DNA of 64,000 nucleotides, taken from positions 3,844,001-3,908,000 of the forward strand of contig NZ_CP103288.1 of assembly GCF_024758005.1 (NCBI RefSeq), written 5' to 3'. The position numbers and the translations under genes were made by a program. Positions 43,886 to 52,925 of this stretch are shown piece by piece. This stretch comes from Pseudarthrobacter sp. NS4. GTDB lineage: Bacteria > Actinomycetota > Actinomycetes > Actinomycetales > Micrococcaceae. Under the pieces are notes generated by a model. It did no database searches. It worked only from the letters and a program-made list of their open reading frames with translations, and had not been told where the DNA came from. Positions within the stretch are counted from its first letter, which is position 1. Each line of letters begins with the position of its first letter.

Positions 43886-46330
43886 TCACTCAGCTCTCAT
43901 TGCTTGAAGAACCCTAACCTCAGGAAAGTAACTACGGGTCGCAGAGACGTCTACAGGTTGGTCACCAAGAACCGTAAAGGAGCCATGAGCCCGGAGGTCG
44001 TCTGAGGCTGAGCCCACCCAAACTGAAACCTCTCCTGGCTCGACGACGAATCGGCCGTCGTGAGCAGTATGTCCCAGCTGCGAGCCCCGGACTTTATAAC
44101 TGACTTCTGCCTCGTCGCCGCTTTCAAGTTCTATTCGCGCGAATCCTGCCAACTGTTGTGCAGGCCGGGTGATTCCCGTTCCCAGCAGGCCGACGTACAG
44201 CTGGGAAACTTCTGCACTGCGGATCGTTCCTATGTTCCTGACAGGGACAGTTATCGTAACTTCCTGCTCTGCAGTGATGGCCGCCGGCTCAATCCGCAGT
44301 TCACCGTATTCGAACTCCGAGTAGCTCAGCCCGTGCCCGAAAGCATACAGGGGGGTGCTTGGCATGTCGGCGTAGGCCTTGGCCATGTCGATACTTTCGC
44401 GACGGTAGCCACTGCCTCTTTTCTGCGCCTGATAGATCGGTACCTGCCCTGAGTGCCGGGGAATCGAAAATGGCAGCTTCCCTGAAGGAGCAGCAAGGCC
44501 AAAGAGTACGCGGGCGAGGGCCGTGGCGCCTTCCGGCCCTGGATAGTAGGCGGTCACCAGGGCGGGCAGGGCCTCATCCACGCCGGAGAGCCCGTAGGGG
44601 CGCCCCATATAGAGGACCGCTGCGGTAGGCTTCCCGACTGCGGTCACTTCCTTTACAAGCTGTACCTGCCGTGCGGGCAGGTCGATATTGGCGGAGTCCG
44701 TGCCCTCACCTTCCGTGGTTGTTCCGGAGAAAGCGCCCGCCCTGCCGCCAATGGCGAGGATGACCACGTCAGCTGTCGAGGCGGCAGCCACCGCCGCCTC
44801 AATGTCATGCGGATCTGAATCAAGAACACCTGTACCGGAAACGGCGACGACCTCCGCTTCTGGCATAAGCTGCCTCACTGCCTCAGCCAGGCTCTGGCTC
44901 CCATACTCTTCGCGAACAACCTTCTCCAGATCGAGGTTCTCCATGGCACTGACGCGCTCCTCGGCAGCTTTTCTCATTGCCTCGGGCATGCCATCGAGCG
45001 CCCCTTCCATCCCGACCATCCGTGACCGGCCGGTCATCATCCCCTTGATCATTTCCAAAGCCGTGGGATACGTGTAATTGGCGAAGTTGACCATCACAGA
45101 GTCCGCGTGCGGGCCAATGACCGCGATGCGGCGAACACCGCGGTCAAACGGCAACAGATTGTTTTCGTTCTTCAACAGGGTTACGGATTGGGCGGCCAGT
45201 TCCTCCGACAATTCACGGCCCTCCTTAGCCACCGCCCTCAGCCGGATTGGATCCTCATTCACAAAAGGATCCTCGAACAGTCCGAGTTCGAATTTATGGG
45301 TAAGAACCCTCAGAACAGCCCGGTCGACCAAAGTTTCATCGACCATCCCCTTTTCCACGGCCGCAGCCAGTGCCGGTCCGTAGCCGTAAGCACTCGGCAG
45401 TTCGACATCCAGGCCTGCGGTCAGTGACATCGCACCCGCCTCCTCCGGAGTTCGGGCCACCCGCTGCCGTTCAACCAGATACTGAATGGTGCGGTAATCA
45501 GCCACCACGGTCCCTTCAAAACCCAGCTTCTTTCGAAGCAGGTCCGTGAGCACGGCCGACGATGCTGCTACCGGAACACCATCAATCTCGGAATAGCTGT
45601 TCATGACGCTGCGAAGGCCAGCCAGGCGGATGGCAGCTTCAAAGGGCGTTGCGTAGACGTCGTAAAGTTCCCGCATGCCAAGTTGCGTGGCAGCAAGGTT
45701 CTGGCCTGCCTCCGTCATCGCATACCCCAGGAAATGTTTGGCTGTGGCCAGAACACCTTGGCGGAGATCCTCCCCCTGCAGGCCCTGCACAAAAGCCACG
45801 CCCATCGCCGAGACGAGCAGGACTTCTTCGCCATACGTTTCATGCACCCGGCCCCAGCGGGCGTCCCGCGCTACGTCCAGAACGGGTGCCAACCCCTGAC
45901 GGATACCGAGTGACAGCATCTGCCGCCTGGTCAACTCTGCCATTTCACGGACTTTGGCCGGATTCCAGGTCGCAGCCAGACCGATAGCCGTAGGGAAAGA
46001 GGAGTGGCCTTCTGCAACAACACCATTGAGCGCTTCGTTGTGGAGGATGGCGGGAATTGCCAGGCGGGTGGAGTCGCGCAAAAACGACTGGATGTCATTG
46101 TTCATCTTGGCCAAACGCTCAGGTCCACCGCCTGCCATGCCTACACCGGAGATGTGGCCGATGCCCTGGCTGAGGTGCCGGCTCAGTTGCTCTTTGGCAA
46201 TTCCGTCGGCTCCGAGAAGCGGCTGCGGCAGGATTCCTACGAGCTGCATGGATTTCTCCGCCAGAGTCATGCGGCCCAACAGATCCGCCGCGCGGTCGGC
46301 TACAGGGAGAGAGGGGTTCTGGTAAGTCAT
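43886..46330 (-). CDS. Glycoside hydrolase family 3 (beta-glucosidase/beta-xylosidase)
   Basis: The 814-residue enzyme has the GH3 layout: a TIM barrel (about 10-330), an alpha/beta sandwich (about 390-600) and a fibronectin-III-like C-terminal domain (about 690-800). The nucleophile is Asp278 in GTVVADYRTI. ARDARWGRVHETYGE and KHFLGYA are substrate-binding motifs. There is no signal peptide, so it is probably cytoplasmic. ATG 46330 with AAAGG upstream is used; the 29 extra residues of the longer frame cross the promoter. As the first gene of the glucuronate operon, it probably works on xylo- or gluco-oligosaccharides from glucuronoxylan. Confidence 0.92.
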   Translation of the reverse strand: MTYQNPSLPVADRAADLLGRMTLAEKSMQLVGILPQPLLGADGIAKEQLSRHLSQGIGHISGVGMAGGGPERLAKMNNDIQSFLRDSTRLAIPAILHNEALNGVVAEGHSSFPTAIGLAATWNPAKVREMAELTRRQMLSLGIRQGLAPVLDVARDARWGRVHETYGEEVLLVSAMGVAFVQGLQGEDLRQGVLATAKHFLGYAMTEAGQNLAATQLGMRELYDVYATPFEAAIRLAGLRSVMNSYSEIDGVPVAASSAVLTDLLRKKLGFEGTVVADYRTIQYLVERQRVARTPEEAGAMSLTAGLDVELPSAYGYGPALAAAVEKGMVDETLVDRAVLRVLTHKFELGLFEDPFVNEDPIRLRAVAKEGRELSEELAAQSVTLLKNENNLLPFDRGVRRIAVIGPHADSVMVNFANYTYPTALEMIKGMMTGRSRMVGMEGALDGMPEAMRKAAEERVSAMENLDLEKVVREEYGSQSLAEAVRQLMPEAEVVAVSGTGVLDSDPHDIEAAVAAASTADVVILAIGGRAGAFSGTTTEGEGTDSANIDLPARQVQLVKEVTAVGKPTAAVLYMGRPYGLSGVDEALPALVTAYYPGPEGATALARVLFGLAAPSGKLPFSIPRHSGQVPIYQAQKRGSGYRRESIDMAKAYADMPSTPLYAFGHGLSYSEFEYGELRIEPAAITAEQEVTITVPVRNIGTIRSAEVSQLYVGLLGTGITRPAQQLAGFARIELESGDEAEVSYKVRGSQLGHTAHDGRFVVEPGEVSVWVGSASDDLRAHGSFTVLGDQPVDVSATRSYFPEVRVLQAMRAE

Positions 46331-46389
46331 CGGGGACCTTTCGTTTGGCTCGCATATCCTCAGCGCGGCCATCAACGGGACCCGCCACC

Positions 46390-46415
46390 GAATATAGTAT
46401 TGCGTTTCGAATTTC
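46390..46415. promoter_or_regulatory. Operator-like site before the GH3-uronate operon
   Basis: This A/T-rich 26-bp segment on the minus strand (GAAATTCGAAAC at one end, CTATATTC at the other) matches 19 of 26 positions of the perfect palindrome at 50255-50280 before the second importer. It lies about 60 bp upstream of the GH3 start, as the other lies about 68 bp before its gene. A regulator of hemicellulose use probably binds both. Confidence 0.6.
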
Positions 46416-46781
46416 ATCGTAGCATCTTATTGGCAATCGGTTTCCAGTTTCGCGGCCCTAATTTTGTCCCGCTTCTACAGGAGCCCTCCGGTCCCGCTCG
46501 CACGCCATGGGTGCCCGCGGGATGCCCGAGACGGTGAACCTGCCCGCAGTCGATGAACATCCCCAGGTAGGCACAAATCGCACTGCCTCAGGCGCAGCCG
46601 TCACAGGGCACGGCAGGAGCGCCCGAAGAGGGCGCCCTGACGTGGCTGGAGTTTCATCATGCCGTTCCCGAAAGCAGGGGCACGCCTTAGTGCACCGGGG
46701 CTGAACCAGGGCCCTGCACGCTGCGTCGAATTCGGTTGCTACAAACGAGAAGCCAGTCCCCTGGGTTGGTTCCCTCCCATT
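46416..46781. other. Intergenic stretch between GH3 and KstD-like genes
   Basis: No convincing gene is seen. Short G/C-rich inverted repeats occur near 46625 (CGCCC-GAAGA-GGGCG), which could end transcription of the KstD-like gene whose stop is at 46782. The region also holds the upstream part of the GH3 promoter. Confidence 0.4.
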
Positions 46782-48428
46782 TCAGCCGGCTTGGCGGGCC
46801 ATGTGGCGGGCCCCGCGGAGACCGAACACGACGGCGGGTCCGATGGTGGAGCCCGGGCCGGGGTACGTCCGCCCCATGACAGAGGCGGAGTTGTTGCCAG
46901 CGGAGTAGAGACCCTTAATGACCGTGCCGTCTTCGCGCAACGCGCGTGCATCACCGTCGGTGACAACGCCACCCTTGGTGCCGAGGTCTCCGATCACCAC
47001 TTTGAAGGCGGTGAAAGGGCCCTTTTCGAGCGGGCCGAGGCAGGGGTTCGGATGAACTGTAGGGTCGCCATAGTAGCGGTCGTAGGCCGAGTTACCGCGG
47101 CCGAAGTCACCGTCAACACCGGCGCGAGCAAAGCCGTTAAACCGGTGAATGCTCGCCTCCAATCGAGTTGGATCCATGTCGAGCTTGGCGGCGAGCCCGG
47201 TGATTGTGTCCGCCTTGACCATGATCCCTGCATCCTTCATGGCCTTGTTGTTCTTCGGCTCGATCGCGAAAGTGCGCAGGTAGCGCCGGGCATGCCGCAC
47301 ATCGCCGACCAGCCAGTACGGGCCGTCCTTGTCGTGCACGAGCATGTGGTGTCCGAGGTCGACGTAGGACTCGGACTCGTTCACGAACCGGTCACCCCTG
47401 GCATCGAGGATGACTGAGTAAGGCAGTGCACGTTCACCGACTATGAAGGCGGGGCCGTGGCCGGGCGCTGCGGCGATTGATCCGCCCCACCATGCGTCGT
47501 CCATGAGCTCAAGTGCTGCGCCGTTGTCCTGCGCGATTTCGATGGGGCGCCCCAGGTTGCCGGGAGCGCCCGATGGGGCGCCGTCGATCCCGTGGTGCTT
47601 TTGGCGGAGGTCCTTATTGTGGTCAAAGCCACCGCCGGCCAGCATCACGCCGCGTGTAGCGCCGATGGTCAGGGGCTTGCCGTCCCGGGTGATCCGCACC
47701 CCTGCGACACGGCCGTCCTCGACGATGAGTTCCTGCAGCGGGGCATTCAGCCACAGGTCGGTACCTTGCTTCTGCACAACGACGTCAAGGAACGCACCAG
47801 CGAATCCTGCGCCGATGCCGGCAAGCTTTTTGCCGGTGGCCAGGCCGCCGAGGGCGCGGAAGACGAGCTGCGCCCCGCGGATGAAGCCGGAGGGTGTGGA
47901 CCAGGCACGGCCCAGGAGCCATATGTCGTCGGTTTTAATCGGCAGCGCGGCGGGCGCCTGGCAGGTTTTCCACCAGTGGCCGATCTTTTTGATGTCGAAC
48001 GGCTTCACCTCCAGGCCACGGCCGACCTTGCCGCCCGGGAGCTCGGGGTAGTAGTCGGGGTAGTCCGCCGCACGTTCGAACCTCACCCCGTACTTCTCCG
48101 CCGTGGTGACGAAGTCGGCGACGCCGTCGACGAACGCCTCCTTCCGGAGCCGTGTGGTGGCGCGCCCCTCCTCGCCGACCGTCGTCTCGAGGTAGGTCAG
48201 CGCCTCGTCGCGGGAGTCGCCGGCATGGTCCCGCTGCATGAGCGGGTTGTTCGGCAGCCACATGCCGCCCCCGGACATGGCCGTGTTGCCACCCCACTTG
48301 CCGGTGCTCTCCAGCAGGAGGACCCGCAGGCCCTCGTCCGCGGCACCCATTGCTGTCGCCAGTCCTGCGGCACCCGTGCCGACGATAATGACGTCATAGC
48401 TGTGGTCAAAAAGCGTTGACTCCGACAT
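46782..48428 (-). CDS. FAD-binding dehydrogenase, 3-ketosteroid delta1-dehydrogenase-like
   Basis: The 548-residue flavoprotein has the N-terminal FAD motif (VIIVGTGAAGLATAMGAADE), GGNTAMSGGGMWLP, a substrate domain, VMLAGGGFDHNKDLR, and the C-terminal GRTYPGPGSTIGPAVVFG, whose Tyr and Gly are characteristic of 3-ketosteroid dehydrogenases (KstD). It would remove hydrogens next to a ring ketone in a steroid or terpenoid. Other steroid genes are absent, so an alternative substrate is possible. It is followed in the same direction by nothing obvious, and is preceded by an SDR gene that may be co-transcribed (98-bp gap). Confidence 0.83.
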   Translation of the reverse strand: MSESTLFDHSYDVIIVGTGAAGLATAMGAADEGLRVLLLESTGKWGGNTAMSGGGMWLPNNPLMQRDHAGDSRDEALTYLETTVGEEGRATTRLRKEAFVDGVADFVTTAEKYGVRFERAADYPDYYPELPGGKVGRGLEVKPFDIKKIGHWWKTCQAPAALPIKTDDIWLLGRAWSTPSGFIRGAQLVFRALGGLATGKKLAGIGAGFAGAFLDVVVQKQGTDLWLNAPLQELIVEDGRVAGVRITRDGKPLTIGATRGVMLAGGGFDHNKDLRQKHHGIDGAPSGAPGNLGRPIEIAQDNGAALELMDDAWWGGSIAAAPGHGPAFIVGERALPYSVILDARGDRFVNESESYVDLGHHMLVHDKDGPYWLVGDVRHARRYLRTFAIEPKNNKAMKDAGIMVKADTITGLAAKLDMDPTRLEASIHRFNGFARAGVDGDFGRGNSAYDRYYGDPTVHPNPCLGPLEKGPFTAFKVVIGDLGTKGGVVTDGDARALREDGTVIKGLYSAGNNSASVMGRTYPGPGSTIGPAVVFGLRGARHMARQAG

Positions 48429-48526
48429 GCTTCTGCTCCTTCACTTGCTGGGCGCCGGTCTCGACTTGGGACTGGCTTTGGACACGGACGACGACGGAAC
48501 CTCCCGCCGTCGTGCGCTTCAGTTCA

Positions 48527-49306
48527 TTACAGGGCTGACCAGCCGCCGTCGGAGGCGAGGATGGCGCCGTTGACGTTGGTGCCGTCGTCGCTGAGCAGGA
48601 AGGTGATCGAGGCAGCCAACTGCGCGGCAGTGGCGGGGGTGGGGATGTTGGCCTGCATGAGCGGACCGAGGCGTTCGGCGGCCATCCGGGAACCAAAGTT
48701 CGCCACGATGCCGGTGATGGTGGGTCCGGGTGCCACTGCGTTGAAGCGGAGCCCCTTCGGGCCATAGATCACGGCAGAGTTCTTGGTAAGGCCAACGACA
48801 GCATGCTTGGAGGCAGTGTAGGCGGCGCCGGCGGCCGAGCCGCGGATGCCGGCCTCCGAAGAGACGTTCACCACAGAGCCCGAGCCTGCCTCAAGCATCA
48901 GCGGTGTCACCGCGCGGGTGAGGCGCATCAGGGCCGTGACGTTGATGCGGAAGACACGGTCCCAGAGTTCGTCATCCACCTCATGGATGGGGGCAAAGTT
49001 GTCCATGATCCCGGCCACGTTGGCCAGGGCATCCACTCGTCCTCCGGCGGCAGCAACGACGGCGGCAACGGTTTCCTCGGTGGAAATGTCACCGGCCACG
49101 GGCGTAAGGTCCAGGCCGCTGTTCTCTTCAACCAGTGCATCCAGGCGTTCCTTGCTGATGTCCGCGGCGATGACCCTGCCGCCCTCCTTCGCGACGCGCA
49201 GGGCAGTTGCCTGCCCGATCCCGGAGGCTGCACCGGTGACAATGACGGTTTTCCCTGCAAAACGGTTGCTGGTGATGGCTTCTTGCCACGTGACTTCGTT
49301 GCCCAT
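48527..49306 (-). CDS. Short-chain dehydrogenase/reductase
   Basis: The 259-residue protein is a classical SDR: TGAASGIG at the N-terminus, NVAG, the Ser of NVSSEAG, YTASKHAV with the catalytic Tyr-Lys, and PGPTITG. It would oxidise an alcohol or reduce a ketone with NAD(P). ATG 49306 is chosen over a longer frame. It lies upstream of the KstD-like gene and divergent from a TetR gene, so it may prepare the ketone substrate used by the flavoprotein. Confidence 0.9.
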   Translation of the reverse strand: MGNEVTWQEAITSNRFAGKTVIVTGAASGIGQATALRVAKEGGRVIAADISKERLDALVEENSGLDLTPVAGDISTEETVAAVVAAAGGRVDALANVAGIMDNFAPIHEVDDELWDRVFRINVTALMRLTRAVTPLMLEAGSGSVVNVSSEAGIRGSAAGAAYTASKHAVVGLTKNSAVIYGPKGLRFNAVAPGPTITGIVANFGSRMAAERLGPLMQANIPTPATAAQLAASITFLLSDDGTNVNGAILASDGGWSAL

Positions 49307-49366
49307 GATGTCCTTCCAGACGGCTGATGTTGTGGATTTCGGCGATAGCCCGTGCAACCCACCTTA

Positions 49367-49381
49367 TGACACGCTGTGTCA
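49367..49381. promoter_or_regulatory. Perfect palindrome TGACAC-GCT-GTGTCA (TetR site)
   Basis: The 15-bp sequence TGACACGCTGTGTCA lies between the divergent SDR and TetR genes, 26 bp before the TetR start. It is an exact inverted repeat with a 3-bp centre and is very probably the operator of this TetR protein, controlling both directions. Confidence 0.75.
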
Positions 49382-49406
49382 CTATGGAAGGGTGAATACT
49401 GGTGGG

Positions 49407-50009
49407 ATGCATTCGGATAACCTGATCACCCCCTCTCGCCCCCCGGGGCGGCCGGTGAGCGTTGATCCGGACGCTGTAGCAGCCCTTGCCCTGAAAATGT
49501 TTTCTGAACGCGGGTATGAGCAAACCTCCATGGAAGACATCGCCCGTGAGGCCGGGGTGGGGCGAAAAACCCTCTACCGCCATTTCGCGAACAAGGCGGA
49601 GTTGGTGTGGGGCGGAATGGGACCGGCGATCCAAGCCTCCGCACCCCTAATGGCTGCGTCTCCAGCCCCTAACATGACAGCCGAAGAGATCCTGGGGGGT
49701 CTTCGTGATGCGCTGATTGCCGGCGTGGACGCCCTTCCCGACCTAGCCGTCACGCGAGGACGGCTGCGGCTGATCTCGGAGCATCCGGAACTGATGAGCC
49801 GAAGCTACGAATTCCTCGCGGCACAACGCGACAGGACGCGCTCCTATCTGACCGCCCGCGGCATTCCGGAAACTACAGCACGATATTTGTGCGCCGCACT
49901 TATAGGCGCCTCATTTGAAGCCTGGCTGCAATGGGCCGCCGGCGACGATCCCGTACCTACAACCCATCTCCAGGCAGCACTGTCAGTCCTGCATCTGGAC
50001 CCGGCCTGA
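49407..50009 (+). CDS. TetR-family regulator
   Basis: The 200-residue protein has the TetR helix-turn-helix (ALKMFSERGYEQTSMEDIAR, EAGVGRKTLYRHFANKAEL) and an all-helical effector domain. The start could be ATG 49407 or GTG 49392; neither has an ideal ribosome site, and the much longer open frame upstream is the SDR shadow. It faces the SDR/KstD-like unit across a palindromic site and probably represses it until a steroid- or terpene-like compound binds. Confidence 0.85.
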   Translation: MHSDNLITPSRPPGRPVSVDPDAVAALALKMFSERGYEQTSMEDIAREAGVGRKTLYRHFANKAELVWGGMGPAIQASAPLMAASPAPNMTAEEILGGLRDALIAGVDALPDLAVTRGRLRLISEHPELMSRSYEFLAAQRDRTRSYLTARGIPETTARYLCAALIGASFEAWLQWAAGDDPVPTTHLQAALSVLHLDPA

Positions 50010-50254
50010 CTCATTCTCTCGGCCCAATCCCCCGCCTTCGAGCCGGGTTCCGAAGTCGAACCCGCATCCAGTGCCCCCTCATCACCCGCTCCACGGCTGA
50101 CGCATGTACGCACTGACACTGGGTCCGGAACGAAAGCATGGCCGCAGGTACCAGAGCCGCACTTCCCCTTGAGCAAGCCGTTCAGTCGCCTCCAAAAAAA
50201 ATTACAGCAATCGGTTGTCAGCACCCCGAAAGGATGTTTCACTAGTTCCAGTAC
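50010..50254. other. Spacer before the second importer operon
   Basis: No gene is seen between the TetR stop and the operator at 50255. An A-rich run (AAAAAAAATTACAG) near 50197 stands out against the G/C-rich background and may be part of the promoter's upstream element. Confidence 0.4.
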
Positions 50255-50280
50255 GAAATTAGAAATACGTTACTAATTTC
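50255..50280. promoter_or_regulatory. Palindrome GAAATTAG-N10-CTAATTTC before the second importer
   Basis: The arms 50255-50262 and 50273-50280 are exact complements. The site lies 68 bp before the binding-protein start. A related site occurs before the GH3-uxaC operon. The TetR (57.1 kb) or LacI (58.1 kb) proteins encoded nearby are candidates to bind it. Confidence 0.7.
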
Positions 50281-50347
50281 CGCGAGGCCCACTGCAGGCT
50301 GACACTTTGCGGTGCAGGCAACTCATTCCATGACCAAAGGAGTTCTT

Positions 50348-51916
50348 GTGAACACCCGTGTGATCCGACCTCGATTCCGTTCCGGGATCGCTACTTCAGT
50401 TGCAGCAGCTGTTTTGCTGGCGATGACTGCCTGCTCTGGCAGTCCCGCCCAGGAAGAGGCCGATTCCGGTTCGACCGGCGCCAACTCCAATGCCACTATG
50501 GCTCTGGCAGTCGCTGCGGCTCCGGCTTCTCTTGATCCCGCCCAGCTCCAGGAGGGTCAGCAGACCTATGTCTGGGGGTCAGTTTTTGACACGCTCCTTT
50601 ACGTTGACAACGCGGGCAAACTTCAGCCCAACGCCGCGGAAAGCTGGAAGCTTTCCGAGGACGGCCTGACATTGTCCCTGACCTTGCGGGACGGGCTGAC
50701 GTTCAGCAACGGTGATGCCGTGACCGCTAAAGACGTCGCGGGGACATTGGAGCGGACCCGGACCACGCCTGGCCAGCAGCAGGGCAAGCTGGCTTCCGTC
50801 GAGTCCATTGAAGCCCCGGACGAGAAGACCGTCGTCCTTAAGTTAAAGCAGCAGGACCCCTCGCTTCTTCACAACATGGCGCTGGCCGCGGGCGTCATCG
50901 GTGACCCCGAGACCCTCGACGACAAGACCAGCGCATTGAACCCGACGGGATCGGGCCCGTACACGCTTGATCAGAGCGCAACTGTCGCAGGCACCACCTA
51001 CGTTTTGAACCGCCGCGACGACTACTGGAACGCCAAGGCGTACCCCTTCAAGACCCTGACTGTCCGGGTCATCCAGGACCGCACCGCTGTTTTCAACGCC
51101 TTGCAGGCCGGGGAACTTGATGCCGGAAACGTTGAAGCCCAGCAGGTCCAGCAGATTGAAGCCGCGGGCTTCAAAACCAAAAAGGTGGAAGCCACTGCGG
51201 TAGCCAACCTCGTTCTTGCTGACCGCGAGGGCACCATTTTGGAGCCCCTGGCCGACGAACGCGTGCGAAAAGCCATCAACATGGCTTTTGATCGGGAGAA
51301 GCTGGTCCAGCAGGTCCTGCGCGGATCCGGCAAGGCAACAGTGCAAATCTTCAACCCGAAGGGTGTAGCCTATGACGCCTCGCTGGAGGACACCTACAAG
51401 TTCGATCCGGCAGGTGCTAAGAAGCTGCTTGCGGAGGCGGGATACGCGGACGGGTTCGAAGTCACCATGCCGAGTACCGTGATTTCGAAGTCCTTCGAAC
51501 CCCTTATCACTCAGCCGCTGGCTGACATTGGCATCAAGGTGAACTGGGAGCCGGTTCCGCCGCAGAATGCCGCCGCAGCTGTTTCCTCGAAGAAGTACCC
51601 GATGGTGTTCTTCATTGACGGACTCAACGTGGCACCGCGGGAACTTCAGAACAACTTTGGTGAGAACGGGTTCCTCAACCCCTTCGGCACCGAAGACCCC
51701 GAACTGACGGAGCTCATTTCCCAGGTCTCCCTTGAGTCCGATGAAGCCAAGGCCGCAGAGCTCTATAAGAAAATCAACGCACACATCGTAGAGAATGCCT
51801 TGACCTCGCCATTGTTCTACCTCGGCACCATCTGGGCGACCAAGGATGGCATCGAGTACCTCGGTGATGGCTCAAACACCATGAGCACTATCCGGGCGTT
51901 CGACACCACGAAGTGA
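50348..51916 (+). CDS. ABC importer substrate-binding lipoprotein (SBP_bac_5 family)
   Basis: Starting from GTG 50348 (AAAGGAG five bases upstream) the 522-residue protein has a lipoprotein signal: a basic start, VAAAVLLAMTA and the lipobox MTAC. Family motifs follow: LAVAAAPASLDPAQL, AAESWKLSEDGLTLSLTLRD and VRKAINMAFDREKLVQQVL. It is the membrane-anchored receptor of the second importer. Because the operon ends in a GH43 gene, xylo- or arabino-oligosaccharides are a more likely cargo than peptides. That is inferred from context only. Confidence 0.92.
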   Translation: MNTRVIRPRFRSGIATSVAAAVLLAMTACSGSPAQEEADSGSTGANSNATMALAVAAAPASLDPAQLQEGQQTYVWGSVFDTLLYVDNAGKLQPNAAESWKLSEDGLTLSLTLRDGLTFSNGDAVTAKDVAGTLERTRTTPGQQQGKLASVESIEAPDEKTVVLKLKQQDPSLLHNMALAAGVIGDPETLDDKTSALNPTGSGPYTLDQSATVAGTTYVLNRRDDYWNAKAYPFKTLTVRVIQDRTAVFNALQAGELDAGNVEAQQVQQIEAAGFKTKKVEATAVANLVLADREGTILEPLADERVRKAINMAFDREKLVQQVLRGSGKATVQIFNPKGVAYDASLEDTYKFDPAGAKKLLAEAGYADGFEVTMPSTVISKSFEPLITQPLADIGIKVNWEPVPPQNAAAAVSSKKYPMVFFIDGLNVAPRELQNNFGENGFLNPFGTEDPELTELISQVSLESDEAKAAELYKKINAHIVENALTSPLFYLGTIWATKDGIEYLGDGSNTMSTIRAFDTTK

Positions 51917-51922
51917 TAACGG

Positions 51923-51952
51923 AGAGCCCCGGGCGTAGTCGTCCGGGGCTCT
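51923..51952 (+). terminator. Hairpin after the second binding-protein gene
   Basis: AGAGCCCCGG (51923-51932) and CCGGGGCTCT (51943-51952) pair exactly, followed by TCTCCCCT. It lies between the binding-protein stop (51916) and the permease start (51984), the same place as the hairpin in the first importer operon. Partial termination or RNA protection is likely. Confidence 0.72.
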
Positions 51953-51983
51953 TCTCCCCTGCTTACTCCTTTGAAGGACCGTC

Positions 51984-52925
51984 ATGACCACCTATATTCT
52001 GCGTCGGCTTGGGACAGGACTCCTGCTCGCAATGCTGGTGACGCTGATCACCTTTTTCCTGCTTAGCCTCTCATTCGACGCGGTCGTCCGTGCCCGACTC
52101 GGAAGCGTCGCCACCCCCGAGTCCGTGGCTGCAATGACGGCCGAACTAGGCTTCGACCGTCCGGTACTGGTCCAGTACTTTGAATGGCTCGGCGGAGTTC
52201 TACGCGGTGACTTTGGTACATCGTTGTTCACCAGCGAACCCGTCGGTCCAGCGGTTGCTTCGCGGCTGGCCGTCACGTTGTCCATCGTGCTCGTGGCCCT
52301 GGCTATCACCGTCTTGATCAGTGTCACTCTCGGAGTCGTCGCAGCTACCCGAGGCGGCCTGGTGGACCGCCTGGCGCAGGCAGCGTCCCTGGTGGGTTAC
52401 ATCATTCCGGGTCTGCTCATTGCGATTGTGCTGGTTGTGGTTTTCGCTATCAACCTCCGAATGTTGCCTGCGACCGGGTATACCCCCTTCGATGTGAATC
52501 CGGGCAGATGGGCTGCCACCATCACCATTCCCGTCATCGTGCTCGTCATCGGCGGCGCCGCGAATATCACGGCCCAGGTCCGCGGCACGATGATCGACGA
52601 GTTGCGAAAGGACTATGTCCGGACCCTGCGTACCCGGGGAATCTCCACGCGGTCCATCGTTCTCAAGCATGCCCTGCGCAACGCCGCCGGGCCTGCTTTG
52701 ACCGTGCTGTCCTTCGAGTTCATCGCCATGCTCGGTGGGGCGCTGATCATTGAGAAGGTATTCGCGCTGCCCGGGTTTGGCACGTTTGCGTTCAATTCCT
52801 CCTTGCAGGGGGACATCACCGTGATTATGGGCATCACGCTGTTCAGCGTTTTGCTCGTGGTCTGCATCAATCTCCTAGTCGACCTTGTGAACGGGTGGCT
52901 CAATCCGAAAGCGAGAATCTTTTGA
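51984..52925 (+). CDS. ABC importer permease, DppB type
   Basis: The 313-residue membrane protein has about six helices, the N-terminal YILRRLGTGLLLAMLVTLIT segment, GFDRPVLVQYFEWLGGVLRG (the conserved first loop), and EKVFALPGFGTFA near the C-terminus. It forms half of the pore with the permease domain of the next gene, whose start overlaps its stop. ATG 51984 with GAAGGA upstream. Confidence 0.92.
   Translation: MTTYILRRLGTGLLLAMLVTLITFFLLSLSFDAVVRARLGSVATPESVAAMTAELGFDRPVLVQYFEWLGGVLRGDFGTSLFTSEPVGPAVASRLAVTLSIVLVALAITVLISVTLGVVAATRGGLVDRLAQAASLVGYIIPGLLIAIVLVVVFAINLRMLPATGYTPFDVNPGRWAATITIPVIVLVIGGAANITAQVRGTMIDELRKDYVRTLRTRGISTRSIVLKHALRNAAGPALTVLSFEFIAMLGGALIIEKVFALPGFGTFAFNSSLQGDITVIMGITLFSVLLVVCINLLVDLVNGWLNPKARIF

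Noticed and set aside
48846..49406. N-terminal extension of the TetR frame
   Set aside because: The frame is open for another 187 codons upstream, but this is the antisense shadow of the SDR gene and crosses the palindromic operator; TetR proteins do not have such extensions.
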